Shown: piece by piece, positions 52,232-62,700 of the stretch
Layout of the letters: the number at the start of each line of letters is the position of its first letter
Numbering within the stretch: position 1 is the first letter of the stretch
The notes under the pieces: generated by a model
Database searches by the model: none
Told to the model about the DNA's origin: nothing
The model's input: the letters and a program-made list of their open reading frames with translations, nothing else
Made by a program: the position numbers and the translations under genes
Assembly (NCBI RefSeq): GCF_001541095.1
Contig: NZ_LMXH01000001.1
Span: forward strand, 1,536-65,535
Length of the DNA: 64,000 bases
DNA from: Paenibacillus sp. FJAT-26967
GTDB lineage: Bacteria; Bacillota; Bacilli; Paenibacillales; NBRC-103111
Reading direction: 5' to 3'

Positions 52232-53578
52232 TTAAGTTTGGGCGGCCAAATACTTGGAATACCGGATTACCCTGCGGACAGACGGGCGGATTTTGCCTCC
52301 ACTGCTGTCCAGCGGGGTATTGTCGTTCTTGGAGGGCTTGGAGTTGACCTCCAGCAGCCACACTCTTCCGCTCGTATCCACGGCGAGATCGACACCCAGT
52401 TCGCCGAACAAAGAAGGGATATTCGTCTGGATGCCGGCAGCGACAGCTACGGCAGCCTTGCGGATTTGATCGGAGATTTTCTTGAGGTCCGCCGCCGGAA
52501 GCGAGGTGCGGGCGAGTGTTTCCTTGACCGTACCCAGTGATCCTCCGCGGGCGAGATTGGACACGAAGTGATTGGCCCCGGCAATACGGGCGACCACGGA
52601 GGTTACGGCCCATTCTCCTTTTTGATCCTTTTGCACGAGGGCCCGGAAATCAACGGGACGTCCGCCCACATGAATGAGCGCAAGCCCCTGCTGAATCTGG
52701 TAGCGGCTTGTTTTGAGTTTGCCCAGTTGGGCGCTGAACAGCTTGGATAAGCTCCGGTACACTTTCCGGTTCGTACCGTTGACCGTAGGAATCTCACAGC
52801 TGTACGTTTTATCTCCAAGCTCTGTGATGCGGAGAATACCTTTGCCGAGGCTGCCTAGAACGGGTTTAAGGAACACAACCGGGTATTTATTGCACATATT
52901 CTGAAGCATGGCATAGTTTTTGAAAGGATGAGATTCCGGCAGGAAGCTTTTGCAGGCCTCGTCATTTTTGAGGGCTTGAAATACTTCGGTTTTGTTCAAA
53001 TATTTCTCGTTAAAGACTTTGGACCCGTGTGCGGACTTTGCTTCGCGAAAAAATTGCTGGACCTTCGGGCGCGCTTCCAGTACCCGGGAAGTCAGCCGGT
53101 TGTAAATGACCGAAGGGACCGGAAACGTCCCCCGCTTCCAAGAGCCATCCGAGTATTGCCACCCGCTTACCTGGGAGCTGCCAGGCGTAATGCCTTCTAC
53201 CGTGAAGATGAAAACACGCGCGTTCTGCTGCCTGCTTGCTTCATCAAGTTCCTGGCAGAAGGCCGTGATCGCGCCGAACAGTCCCTTGGACGAATCCGGG
53301 TATACGTTTTTGATCAGCACGCCGATCAAGGGATTCGTCTTCGGAACTTTGGCGCCACGGATTGTGGCGGTGTCATCTTCAGGTCCGGACAATGCCGGCT
53401 GACTAGCGGAGTCCGCTATAGAGGGCCCGTTTACCTCTAGAGGGAGATCCTTTTGTGATCCCGGACAGACGCGGTCCGAGGGATTTTTACTGCGTGACGG
53501 ACGCTCAGTTCCCCGGACCAGTCCTGCCGGGTGTGCAGATGCTTGCCGCGCTTGGCGGGACGGAACAAGTCTGGCCAT
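52232..53578 (-). CDS. YheC/YheD-family ATP-grasp protein with long disordered N-terminus
   Basis: A 448-residue family member. About 80 N-terminal residues are rich in Ser, Pro, Arg and Ala and look disordered, then the YheC domain (NPLIGVLIKNVYPDSSKG) and ATP-grasp: FLKPVLGSLGKGILRI, QIQQGLALIHVGGRP, DFRALVQKD, GELGVDLAVDTSG and WLLEVNSKPSKND. The N-terminal extension is unusual for the family. GAAGGGG precedes ATG 53578. It may be transcribed from the Ger operon upstream, since no terminator was seen between them. Confidence 0.85.
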   Translation of the reverse strand: MARLVPSRQARQASAHPAGLVRGTERPSRSKNPSDRVCPGSQKDLPLEVNGPSIADSASQPALSGPEDDTATIRGAKVPKTNPLIGVLIKNVYPDSSKGLFGAITAFCQELDEASRQQNARVFIFTVEGITPGSSQVSGWQYSDGSWKRGTFPVPSVIYNRLTSRVLEARPKVQQFFREAKSAHGSKVFNEKYLNKTEVFQALKNDEACKSFLPESHPFKNYAMLQNMCNKYPVVFLKPVLGSLGKGILRITELGDKTYSCEIPTVNGTNRKVYRSLSKLFSAQLGKLKTSRYQIQQGLALIHVGGRPVDFRALVQKDQKGEWAVTSVVARIAGANHFVSNLARGGSLGTVKETLARTSLPAADLKKISDQIRKAAVAVAAGIQTNIPSLFGELGVDLAVDTSGRVWLLEVNSKPSKNDNTPLDSSGGKIRPSVRRVIRYSKYLAAQT

Positions 53579-53660
53579 AAACAAACCCCTTCTCCAAACG
53601 AATCTCCTGCAAGCATTTTATTAGAAGGGGACGCTTGTTGTGCCTGTACCTGTGAGGGAA

Positions 53661-53861
53661 TTACCAGAAGTAATGGCGGAACAGGAAGTACATCAGGAAG
53701 ATAAGCAGCCCCGCGAAGATCTCGAACCAGCCAAGCCGCCCCGCCCAGTTTTTTTCTTTGTCCCAGCCGCTTATTTCGTAAATACGCTTCTCTACCAAGA
53801 GCAGCCCGAGACCGGCAAGCAGGAAGAAGGAAGCCAGATAATGCAAATAGCCTAAATACAT
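53661..53861 (-). CDS. CLC_0170-type small membrane protein of the germination operon
   Basis: A 66-residue protein with two transmembrane helices (YLHYLASFFLLAGLGLLLVE and WFEIFAGLLIFLMYFLF). Length, topology and position after a GerC-type gene fit the CLC_0170 family, small proteins in clostridial and Paenibacillus germination operons with no proven role. GGAGGAG precedes the ATG. It starts 11 bases after gerC ends. Confidence 0.72.
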   Translation of the reverse strand: MYLGYLHYLASFFLLAGLGLLLVEKRIYEISGWDKEKNWAGRLGWFEIFAGLLIFLMYFLFRHYFW

Positions 53862-53872
53862 AGCTTCTCCTC

Positions 53873-55099
53873 CTATTTGTATTCCATTCCGGTACGGTTC
53901 AGGTGAACTTTGGTGCTGACTTCTATCGGCAAGGTGCGGTACGCCTGATGCCATTTCTCTTTCGTTTTGATGTGAGTGTTCCAGTAACCCGGTTCCTTCG
54001 CTCTGACATATTCCCCTAATCCGAAAATATCGGACTCCTTGGCCTGGGTTCTACGGATCAGGTTTTCAATAATACGTTTGGTTTCTTTGGCAACGCTTGA
54101 TTCAATTTGGCCGATTGTCCGCTCCGTGATCTCAATATCTTCGTTATATTTTTCGCCAAGATCCTGCTCCAGATGCACCGTGATGAGAAAATGCGGCTGC
54201 CCGTCCTTCATGTTCACCTGAATTCTGGATTTCCTCTCCGTCGTGTTCATCATGATAGGTCCTATACCCGGCACATTGACCAGAGGCGTATAGCCGCCCG
54301 GATTAATCTGCTTGACCGCCATGTACGCGCCGATTTCCAGAGGTTCCGTAGTTCCTACCATTTTATTGTTCCTGAAAAGAGCCATACCTCCGATCAGGAT
54401 GTTTTCTTTCTGCCGGATGTCGACAAAAGGAAGATAGGCATCCTGTCCATGCTTGGACAATTTGCTCCAGAATTCACCGATGTAATCGGGAGGGAATTTG
54501 CCGAGCTTTACCGATTTCTCCAGCATAGACAAGACGTAGAGCGTCGGCACTCTTTCGAGTGGAGGTGCTACATTCAGGAACCGGGCAGCTTCTCCATTGG
54601 AGACGAGCAGCCACGTTCTTCTGCGGACCTCCGAATTGCGGCGGAAGTAGTCATTAAGATGTTCCATATGATCGCGGGCCACCTCTTCACTAATAACGAT
54701 CACGCGGAGATGAATGAGATAAGTAGGATCCGCAATCTGCTGCTGCAGATTGTTCAGGGCGTCGTCGACGGTGTGCCCGTATACACGGACGACCCATACC
54801 GGCTTGTCTTTTCCTTGCCCGCCGCTACCGCCTTCGCTGGGCCCTAAGGGAATCCGTCCGGGAACCGCTATGGACGTGGTAACGCGGATCAATTTGCTGC
54901 CCGGTATCGGATTGGGGCTGGAATGATTGACGCGGTCGAGCTTGCTCTCCACCAGGGACTGATCGGTCAGGTCAATCGCCATTCCGAGAATAAGCGACCG
55001 GTCTTCAATCTCCAGGCGGTCCCAGCATCCAGCCAACACGAAGGGAAAAGAGAGGCAAACGGCTAGAAACAGAGGGAGCTTACACAGATTCGGTTTCAA
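53873..55099 (-). CDS. Ger(x)C-family spore germination lipoprotein
   Basis: The C subunit of a nutrient germinant receptor, 408 residues, anchored to the outer face of the spore inner membrane. Signal peptide with lipobox VLAGCWDRLEIED; the WD.LEI motif after the Cys is a GerC hallmark. Further along, ILIGGMALFRNNKMVG and the C-terminal domain with ESSVAKETKRIIENLI. TTG start after GGAGGAGG, overlapping the B gene by 20 bases. Which nutrient it serves cannot be read from sequence. Confidence 0.93.
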   Translation of the reverse strand: MKPNLCKLPLFLAVCLSFPFVLAGCWDRLEIEDRSLILGMAIDLTDQSLVESKLDRVNHSSPNPIPGSKLIRVTTSIAVPGRIPLGPSEGGSGGQGKDKPVWVVRVYGHTVDDALNNLQQQIADPTYLIHLRVIVISEEVARDHMEHLNDYFRRNSEVRRRTWLLVSNGEAARFLNVAPPLERVPTLYVLSMLEKSVKLGKFPPDYIGEFWSKLSKHGQDAYLPFVDIRQKENILIGGMALFRNNKMVGTTEPLEIGAYMAVKQINPGGYTPLVNVPGIGPIMMNTTERKSRIQVNMKDGQPHFLITVHLEQDLGEKYNEDIEITERTIGQIESSVAKETKRIIENLIRRTQAKESDIFGLGEYVRAKEPGYWNTHIKTKEKWHQAYRTLPIEVSTKVHLNRTGMEYK

Positions 55100-56189
55100 C
55101 CCGGCCTCCTCCTTTCTTGCGGATGTAAGCGACCACGAGCAGGATGCAAGGGTAGCCCACTAAGAGAAGCAGTCCTCCGGGAACCATAATGGAGGAGATT
55201 GTATACAACTGAAGCAAGTTTTGCGGCAGCATGCTGAACAGAAAAAAGAAAGGCAGCAGCAGAGTCGCGATCATTCTGTGGTCTTTCAGTCCAAGCTGTT
55301 CTTTCAGTGTCAGAACGATAAAGTAATAACCGCTGAGAAGGGAATTAAATACGGAGATAACCCACACGATGAGAAACGTAGCGTCCAGCCTCTCCAGGAA
55401 TTCTCCCGGAATAATGGTTGCCCGACCTAACTCAAGTGTCGGCCACAGCAGCAGTTTGATTTCCTGCGGTCCGAATACACCGACTGATGCAATGACCAGC
55501 AGAAGATACAGCCCTCCGGATATACTTGTACTGATTATCCCGATCCGCATTGCGGTACGGGGATTCTCCATCCGGGGGATGATATAGGTATAAATAAGAA
55601 CGTTGCGGAACAAAGCTGCTATGCCAAGTGAACCCATCCAGAATTTCATATCCGGCGTTCTCAGAACGGGCTGGAGATTAAGCCAATCTACATTGCCCAG
55701 CGAGAGTATAACGATGAATAGAGCAGGGAAGATAACAAACGGCATATAGAAGGAGTGGATGAGCGAGAAAGAATAGATATCTTTGCGTGCGGTAACGGCA
55801 ACCAGGAGCAGCATCATCATAATAATGATCTCAAGGGGAGTCTGGCGGAGCACGAAGGTATTCATAACTTCCCCAAATTCGCGGAATGTGATAGCCGTCG
55901 TTACGATGAAATAAGCCGTAATCACGACAATGAACAGGCCCGACAGCCATTTGCCTATAATGGTTTTGCCGTAGACCACGGGAGATTGTCGGGGGAATCT
56001 TATCCCGAGCAAGCTCCAGGCCGTTACAATGAGTGCAGCCACAACGATTGCAACCAGGGTGACCAAAGGAGCGGAGTTTTCTCCGGCTAGTACGGCAACC
56101 CGCGGAAGCGGAAGAACGCCAATCCCGATCAAAGTCGTGACGAGGATGGAGCCTGCCTGCAGATTTGAGATTTGCGGATGGTTGTTCAT
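55080..56189 (-). CDS. GerB-family spore germination permease
   Basis: The B subunit of the receptor: a 369-residue APC-superfamily membrane protein with about ten helices (ISNLQAGSILVTTLIGIGVL at the start, LLLPFFFLFSMLPQNLLQLY near the end). Family members bind the germinant. The ATG overlaps the end of the A gene and its end overlaps the C gene, so the A-B-C subunits are translationally coupled. Confidence 0.94.
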   Translation of the reverse strand: MNNHPQISNLQAGSILVTTLIGIGVLPLPRVAVLAGENSAPLVTLVAIVVAALIVTAWSLLGIRFPRQSPVVYGKTIIGKWLSGLFIVVITAYFIVTTAITFREFGEVMNTFVLRQTPLEIIIMMMLLLVAVTARKDIYSFSLIHSFYMPFVIFPALFIVILSLGNVDWLNLQPVLRTPDMKFWMGSLGIAALFRNVLIYTYIIPRMENPRTAMRIGIISTSISGGLYLLLVIASVGVFGPQEIKLLLWPTLELGRATIIPGEFLERLDATFLIVWVISVFNSLLSGYYFIVLTLKEQLGLKDHRMIATLLLPFFFLFSMLPQNLLQLYTISSIMVPGGLLLLVGYPCILLVVAYIRKKGGGRVETESV

Positions 56190-57850
56190 GGCTTAGCCCC
56201 CTCTTGTTCTTCCGTCGCCTCCGGTATAGAGTCCCAGACAGATGAGTGAGAACGGAAATATTTGTCCGTCTGGTTCCGGCGGTTCCGGTTCATTGTCTGC
56301 AGATGATCGGGACGTTTCTTCATTCCCCATAGGGGTCCTCTTAAAAAAGTATCCTTCCATCCCTGAGCGTTAAAGGGCACCAGTGGAGCCAGATAAGGAA
56401 TTCCGAACGAACGGATACTCAGCATATGATTAACAATCAGGATAACCCCCAGCATCACACCATAAAGCCCGAAGCTGCCTGCCAGAATGATCAGCGGAAA
56501 CCGGAGCATGCGCAGGGCGATAGCGGCATTGTATGCAGGAGTGGCGAACGAACCTACTGTGGTTAAAGCGATGATCACAACGGTAATGGGGCTTGAGAAG
56601 CCCGCGGATACGGCAGCTTGCCCGATCACCAGGACCCCGACGATAGATAAGGCTCCGCCAATGAGCTGCGGCAGACGAATTGTTGCTTCGCGGAGGATTT
56701 CCATGGATACTTCCATGATCAGCACTTCAAGCATGGCCGGGAAAGGCACGCCCGCTCTTGCACCTGCTACAGCTACCGCGAAGTCGGTCGGAATCAGCTC
56801 CGGGTTGAAAGAGATGACTGAGACATAGAGAGCCGGAAACAGCAGGGAGAAGACTAAGGCGATAAGCCGGATAATGCGAATCATGCTGGCGATGAGGAAG
56901 CGCTCCGTATAATCGTCTACCGTCTGATAGAATTGGGTGAATACGGTGGGCGCGATCAAGGCGAAAGGAGAGCCGTCTACCATGATAACGACTCTTCCTT
57001 CAAGCAGGGCGGCGACGGTCTTGTCCGGACGTTCGGTATTCTGTATCTGCGGAAAAGGAGAGAGCGGATGATCCTCAATAAACTGCTCCAGAAATCCTGC
57101 ATCCAAAATAGCATCCGTATCTATAGAAGAAAGACGTTTTTTGGTTTCGTGAATTAAGACAGGATTTGTAATGCCCTGTATGTAGCAGAAGGCCACCTCC
57201 GACTTCGTTAACCGCCCGATTTGCATCGCCTCTACACGGAAATCAGGGGTTTGCAGCCGGTAGCGGAGAAGGGACAAATTCGTCTCCAACTGTTCGATAA
57301 ATCCTTCACGGGGGCCGCGGATGACCTGCTCGGTTTGCGGCTGCTCGATCGCGCGTTTCTGGATATGGCGGGTATCGGTCAGGAAATAATGGGAGATTCC
57401 TTCAACGAGCAGAATAGTCTGACCTCTCGTAAGGTTATCAACCAGCTGCTTAATTTCAGTAGAGGTCTTGATGTGACTGACTTGAATCACCTGATTAACA
57501 ATATAGTCGGATAACTGCTCTCCGGTCTCGATATCGGGTGCAGGCCCGCCATCCTTGGAATGGGTCATCAAAGGTTTAAGGAGGTAGGAACGGATCACTT
57601 CCTGATCAGATAAAGAAGTCAAGAACACCAGAGAGGCAGGTGTGCTGTCAAATAACTGGAAATTACGGACGACAAGGTCCTCATTATTCTTCATTAATTC
57701 CTGAATGAGCCAGATATCATCGTCCAGAATGCCGCTTACTTCCCGGGGATGTCCGGACTCTTGCAAATATTCACTGGGGATGATCCCTCTACCGCTTGTA
57801 CTTGTCTGGCTGCTGGCACCCGCCCCTGTTTTCTTCATCCATTTCCACAT
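56186..57850 (-). CDS. GerA-family spore germination protein
   Basis: The A subunit of the receptor, 554 residues. A soluble N-terminal domain (~300 residues, with LVFLTSLSDQEVIRSYLLKP, RGPREGFIEQLETNLSLLR and VDGSPFALIAPTVF) precedes about five transmembrane helices and a cytoplasmic C-terminal tail. GerA subunits can form ion channels during germination. AGGAGG precedes the ATG. First gene of the four-gene operon, with a sigma-G-like promoter upstream. Confidence 0.94.
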   Translation of the reverse strand: MWKWMKKTGAGASSQTSTSGRGIIPSEYLQESGHPREVSGILDDDIWLIQELMKNNEDLVVRNFQLFDSTPASLVFLTSLSDQEVIRSYLLKPLMTHSKDGGPAPDIETGEQLSDYIVNQVIQVSHIKTSTEIKQLVDNLTRGQTILLVEGISHYFLTDTRHIQKRAIEQPQTEQVIRGPREGFIEQLETNLSLLRYRLQTPDFRVEAMQIGRLTKSEVAFCYIQGITNPVLIHETKKRLSSIDTDAILDAGFLEQFIEDHPLSPFPQIQNTERPDKTVAALLEGRVVIMVDGSPFALIAPTVFTQFYQTVDDYTERFLIASMIRIIRLIALVFSLLFPALYVSVISFNPELIPTDFAVAVAGARAGVPFPAMLEVLIMEVSMEILREATIRLPQLIGGALSIVGVLVIGQAAVSAGFSSPITVVIIALTTVGSFATPAYNAAIALRMLRFPLIILAGSFGLYGVMLGVILIVNHMLSIRSFGIPYLAPLVPFNAQGWKDTFLRGPLWGMKKRPDHLQTMNRNRRNQTDKYFRSHSSVWDSIPEATEEQEGAKP

Positions 57851-57900
57851 GGATTTCGCCTCCTCTCCCTCAGGGTCCGATCATTTCAATATACTCTGCT

Positions 57901-57930
57901 TAATATGGGTCAAATAGATCTGAATCATTC
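57901..57930 (-). promoter_or_regulatory. Sigma-G-type promoter of the germination operon
   Basis: On the minus strand GAATG (57930-57926) and CATATTA (57907-57901) are 18 bases apart. These match the sigma-G consensus (gHATR and CATnHTA), and lie about 50 bases before the gerA-type ATG. Forespore expression is what a germinant receptor needs. Confidence 0.65.
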
Positions 57931-57992
57931 GTGAAAAAGGAAACGCCTGTCAGAAAACTGTCAGAAAGGTAGGCTCCTTTTTACTAGCATAA

Positions 57993-58193
57993 GCGGCTAG
58001 TTGGGAGCAAGATGCTGAGAGAAGGACGAAACTGCTGGCGGAAGAGGAACAAACTCTTATTCGGGATGCGGCCGTACTCCCTCTCTATTTCAGAACGACC
58101 CATTATATCGTTAAAGCGGATGTGAAGGGACTAGTGGTTCGTTCATTCGGTCCTGCTTGGGACGCACGCTGGGCTTCCGTTCTGGCTGAATAG
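57993..58193 (+). pseudogene. C-terminal remnant of an oligopeptide-binding lipoprotein (SBP_bac_5)
   Basis: Sixty-six codons without a start, opening after a stop and ending at TAG 58191. The translation runs ASWEQDAERRTKLLAEEEQ, then TLIRDAAVLPLYFRTTHYIV, then KADVKGLVVRSFGPAWD. This is the typical end of OppA-type solute-binding proteins (DAPVIPLYF-like motif). Everything upstream of it is gone, so it is a decayed fragment. Confidence 0.72.
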
Positions 58194-58478
58194 CCGAGTA
58201 CTTGCACCTATTACGGGGGTTGATTTTGCAAGGTTAGGTAACCCGGCGGAGATATGCGGTTTATGTACTCCGCACAAAGCCGTTCTTGGGGGAATTAAAT
58301 CCATATTATGGAGAATAAAAAGAAGGACTATCTCGGCGTCTGAGCCGGTATAGTCCTTTAGCTTATAAAGGGGGACAAAGCGAAATCGCAGCCAACAAAG
58401 GCACCACGAAAGCAACATCAAAGCGCCACGAAAGCACCAAAGCTGCATAAACAGCCTATTAAGCCTGCAAAGATCGGC
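58194..58478. other. Gap between the OppA remnant and nos
   Basis: No gene seen. It holds a terminator hairpin (58317-58360) and two GCCACGAAAGCA-like direct repeats near 58400-58436. Confidence 0.45.
58317..58360 (-). terminator. Terminator downstream of nos
   Basis: AAGGACTAT with ATAGTCCTT plus an inner CGGC/GCCG stem; on the minus strand it is followed by CTTTTTATT. It lies about 120 bases after the nos stop. Confidence 0.7.
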
Positions 58479-59576
58479 TTACTTGTAAGGCTTGTCCTGG
58501 TAGAAAAAATTCGGAGTCTTCCAGGTATTCTCGTACTGGTTATGGAAAATAGGGGTGGCGGCGGGAGACACCGGAGGAATGAGCCACGTCCAGTCTCCGG
58601 TGACAGGGCGCCCGCACTGCTTCTCCTGCTGCTCGAAAAGCTGAAACTGCTGCGCCGCGGTGTGATGATCGACGATGCTGACGCCTGCCTCGCGGAAGGA
58701 GTGATGCACCGCGTGATTCAGCTCCAGCAGGGCACGGTCTTTCCAGAACGACGCATTCGTTCCGGTATCGAGTCCCATGCAGGAGGCAACTTTGGGGAGC
58801 ATGTGGTAACGCTGTTCATCCGCCAAGTTACGGGCGCCGATTTCCGTTGCCATGTACCAGCCGTTGAATGGGGCAGCTCCATACGTGATGCCGCCGATCT
58901 CCAGGCGCATGTCCGAGATAATTGGGACGGCGTACCACTGAAGCTTCAAATCTTCAAACCACGACAAATCCGGGTGCTTCAGCGGAACTTGCAGAACATC
59001 TTCTTGAGGTATTTCAAACCAGACAGGCTCAGCATCTCCTGCTTGTATGACGAGCGGAAGCACGTCAAATGCGGTGCCTTGCCCCCGCCAGCCAAGCTCC
59101 ATACATTTACGGGTGAAAGCTATGGAATGCGGATCACCAAGGACTCCGGCATGGGTCTCATAGCCGGCATACCGGATTAACTGATGATTCCAGATGTGGA
59201 TGCGGCGGTTGTTCGTAACTTCCGCTGAGGAGTCTGGGGCGAATACCGTAATAGCCGGCCGGATTTTGCCTTCATTGGTACCGTAACGGATATGACGAAG
59301 CAGTGCGTCGCGTATCCCTTCGGTCGCATGGGTATCCCGCTCATCAAATACCTGCAGCGTATTCCAGAAGAACCGGCCGATGCAGCGGTTGCTATTGCGC
59401 CAGGCCATTTTGGCCCCGTGCTGGAGTTCCTCATAGCGATGGGTATAAGTTCCGGTCTGCGATATTTCTGTGCTGATTTCTTCGAATCGGGAGGCTGCTT
59501 CTTCCTCGCTCCTGCCCCATTCGCTGTAACATGTATAAATGAAAGCCCGCGCTTCTTCAAGTAATTTGGAATTCAT
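58479..59576 (-). CDS. nos: Nitric oxide synthase, oxygenase-only (bacterial)
   Basis: A 365-residue heme enzyme that makes NO and citrulline from arginine, equal to the oxygenase half of animal NOS. The heme-ligand C65 is in [52 protein letters not shown] with the arginine-binding Glu, and [17 protein letters not shown] match bacterial NOS. There is no fused reductase, as usual in Firmicutes, which borrow cellular flavodoxins or ferredoxins. AGGAGG lies 12 bases before the ATG, a long spacing. It is a single gene. In other bacilli, NO protects against oxidants and antibiotics. Confidence 0.95.
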   Translation of the reverse strand: MNSKLLEEARAFIYTCYSEWGRSEEEAASRFEEISTEISQTGTYTHRYEELQHGAKMAWRNSNRCIGRFFWNTLQVFDERDTHATEGIRDALLRHIRYGTNEGKIRPAITVFAPDSSAEVTNNRRIHIWNHQLIRYAGYETHAGVLGDPHSIAFTRKCMELGWRGQGTAFDVLPLVIQAGDAEPVWFEIPQEDVLQVPLKHPDLSWFEDLKLQWYAVPIISDMRLEIGGITYGAAPFNGWYMATEIGARNLADEQRYHMLPKVASCMGLDTGTNASFWKDRALLELNHAVHHSFREAGVSIVDHHTAAQQFQLFEQQEKQCGRPVTGDWTWLIPPVSPAATPIFHNQYENTWKTPNFFYQDKPYK

Positions 59577-59748
59577 TTGGCTGGGACGCCTCCTCTGTCA
59601 AGGATCGGGACGGCAGCGGAAATCCCTTACTCCTTGCTATATATGAGCGTATCACAAAATGGCCGGGACAAATCCGAAAGTTTTGAGAACGGAATATGCC
59701 AGGCAGGTATGGCATTCAGTATGTCTTGATTCGGGCCGGTTAAACCCA

Positions 59749-59782
59749 TAAAAAAAGATCCGAAGAATATCTCTTCGGACCC
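59749..59782 (-). terminator. Terminator of the DUF11-repeat gene
   Basis: GATCCGAAGA (59757-59766) pairs with TCTTCGGACC (59772-59781); on the minus strand a run of seven T follows. Confidence 0.88.
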
Positions 59783-59795
59783 TGGAACGAGTAAG

Positions 59796-62700
59796 TTATT
59801 CTTCGTGCGATACGATTCTGACGTTAACCGGATTGGACAACTGTTCAGCGGATACCGTTCTCCCGTCCGGTAAGAGCACATCGAATAGGAGCAGAACGCG
59901 ATTACTCTCGAGGGAGCCGGGCGAACCGATAACCAGTACGATAAAGGTGATCGTAATGGAAGCGCCGGCGGCAATTTCCCCAAGCAGGAAACCTTCAATT
60001 AAATCGGCTCCCGGCACAGGAAGTCCGTTGATCCGGATGCTGCCAGGCAAGAATGTAAAGCCCTCCGGCAGGATATCTTTCAGGAAAGCCCGGGTAATGG
60101 GCAGTCCGCTCGTATTAACAATCGTGACGGTAAAGGTGAGCTGATCTCCTCTCGCCGCTTCACTGCTGTCGACCTGTAAATCAATTTGCACGGTGGAAGA
60201 GTAGACCCGCAGGGATACTTCATTGGAAGCGATGGCTGCCGGATAAATGGTTTCCTGATTCGGAAGCTGGTACGTATAGCGGACCACGGCACGATTATAC
60301 AGGATACCGCCAGGAGGCAGAGCTGTAATTTTCAGACGGAATGCGGCTGTGATGGATTGGCCAGGCTCCAGAGAGCCGAGTGCGAGTGAAGACGGATTGG
60401 CATCGGCCCGCGATTCCCCGTTTACTCTCAAGGAGCCAAGAACCCAGGCGGTTCCGGGCGGAAGCGGGTCCTGGATCGCAAGATCGGCTGGCAGTGTGCC
60501 GGTGTTACGGATAACCAGCGTATATTCCACTGCATCTCCAACCGTATACGAACCTGCGGAGGCTGATTTGCCCACGCTAAGTACAGGTGCCAATGTTTGC
60601 AGCAGGGACACGTTGCTTCGAGACCACTCGGTTTCGATTTCGCCGTTGGGAGTCCGGTAGCTTCCGGAGACTTCGGCCTGGTTCTCAATTTCCCCGGATG
60701 GCGGCAGCGACACCACTGCCAGGGAATAGGTGACGCTGGCCGATGCTTCCGGATTCAGCGGCGGCAGGAGTACGCCTTGCGCCAAATCTGCCGCCGGATT
60801 CAGGTTGCCGTTCACCCGCAGGCTGCCTGGCTGCAGTTCAGTTCCGGCAGGAAGGGCATCCCGGAGAAGAAGAGATTCAGCAATAACGGTGCCCCTGTTG
60901 ATGATTGAAACGGTATACGCGACGATGCTGCCGACTGTTGCCAGTGATGTATCGGTTCGTTTGGATACTTCGACTCCATACGCGTATACGGGAACCGTAA
61001 CCGTATTGGATGCAATTGTGTACGGATTCCCTCCGTATACGAAGCTGACTTCCGCCGTATTTACGACAGATCCGGACGCAGGAATAGCGGTGACAGTGAG
61101 AGTGTAGCCCACTTGAACGGAACTTTGAGGCGGAACCTCGCCGAGTGTAATCCCGCTTTGCGGATGAAGATCAGGCGCAGGCAACCCGTTAATTGTCACA
61201 CTTCCTGCCACGAAGCCTGTGCCGTCCGGCAGCAGATCGCGGATCGTAACGGAAGTTGCCGCAGACTGACCGGAATTGGTCAGCGTGATACCGTAAGGCA
61301 CGCTATCGCCAAGGGCAGCTGCCGAAGCGGTGCTGACTTTCACGGCGGATACAGAGTGATCGGTAACCGGAATGATCACGGGATTCGAGACGGCCGCGCC
61401 TCCATGCGTCCGCCCGTCCGGCGTCTGGAAGGCATAGGCCGCCGAAGCCTGATTGGCGATATTTCCGTCAGCAGGCTCGCTGGAAACGATCGTCCGGAAA
61501 GAGATAATAGTGGAAGATCCAGGTGTCAGGGTGCCCACTGTTATTCCCGCAGCCGGATTTAAGCCGGGTATAGTGGTCCCGTTGACCGTTACGCTGTCCG
61601 CAACGAATGTAGAGCCTTCAGGCAGCTGGTCGGTTACTGTGACAAAAGCGCCGGTTGAGCCGCTGTTGCTTGCGGTTAAGGTATAGGTTACCTGCTCGCC
61701 AAGCGAAATATTAGAGGTGTCTCCTTGTTTATCAAGCGTGATGATTGGCTGGAGAACCGGAATTCCGACCGTATTCGAGAAAATCGTGCCCGGGACCGTT
61801 CCACTGACAAAGGAGACGGCAGCGCTGTTCGTCAGAACAGGGGGAGCGGGCAGCGCCGCTACTGCAGCGCTAAATGAGATTAGCACAGATTCACCGGGTT
61901 CCAGCGTTCCTACCGGGATACCTGAGGCGGGGTTGGCTTCCGGAACATCGGCACCGTTAATGAGCACACTTCCTGGTGTAAAGACGGCTTCCGGTTGAAG
62001 CTCATCTGTCAGAACAACATCCTGAATGGCTTCCGAATCGTTATTGGTAATCTCTACGGTATACACGATGATGTCATTCATAACGGCACTCGTTAAGCTA
62101 GCCTGTTTGACAGCCGTTACAGGAACATCCGACACGGCCACAGCAACCGTATTGGAGAAGCCCGCTCCTGATCCCGTTCGGCCGCCGGGAGTCACAAAGG
62201 TGTATGCGGCATCTGCCGTATCGAGCAGCAGCGGTGGAGCCGGAACGGAAGTGACGAGCACCTGGAAGGTAACGACCGCCGAAGTACCGGGTGCAATAGG
62301 GCCTGTCGAGACGCCTGTCACGGGATCCGCTCCTGGAACGGGAACGCCGCCAAGCGCTACACTGTTCGCAAGGAAAGCGGAACCCGGCGGAATCGGATCC
62401 GTCACGATGGTGCTTGCTGACAGATTGCCCGAGTTGTTCACTGTGATCGTATACGTGATGATATCTCCGACTGTCGCGTTGTCGGAACTGCCTGTTTTGG
62501 TCAGAACCAAGAGGGGCTGATAGACGGGAACCGCGACCGTATTCGAAGCGGAAGTGAAAGTAAAAGGTCCGCTTGTAAATGCGGCGCTTGCCTGATTGAG
62601 AAGCTGGGCAGGCACGGGCAGGGATTGCACCGTTACCTGGAAAGTCACTACGGTTGTTGCTCCGGGAGCGAGGGTTCCGATGGCGATCCCTGAAGCGGGA

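Noticed and set aside
58381-58440. CRISPR-like repeats (CACGAAAGCA twice)
   Set aside because: Only two short imperfect copies with no regular spacers or cas genes.
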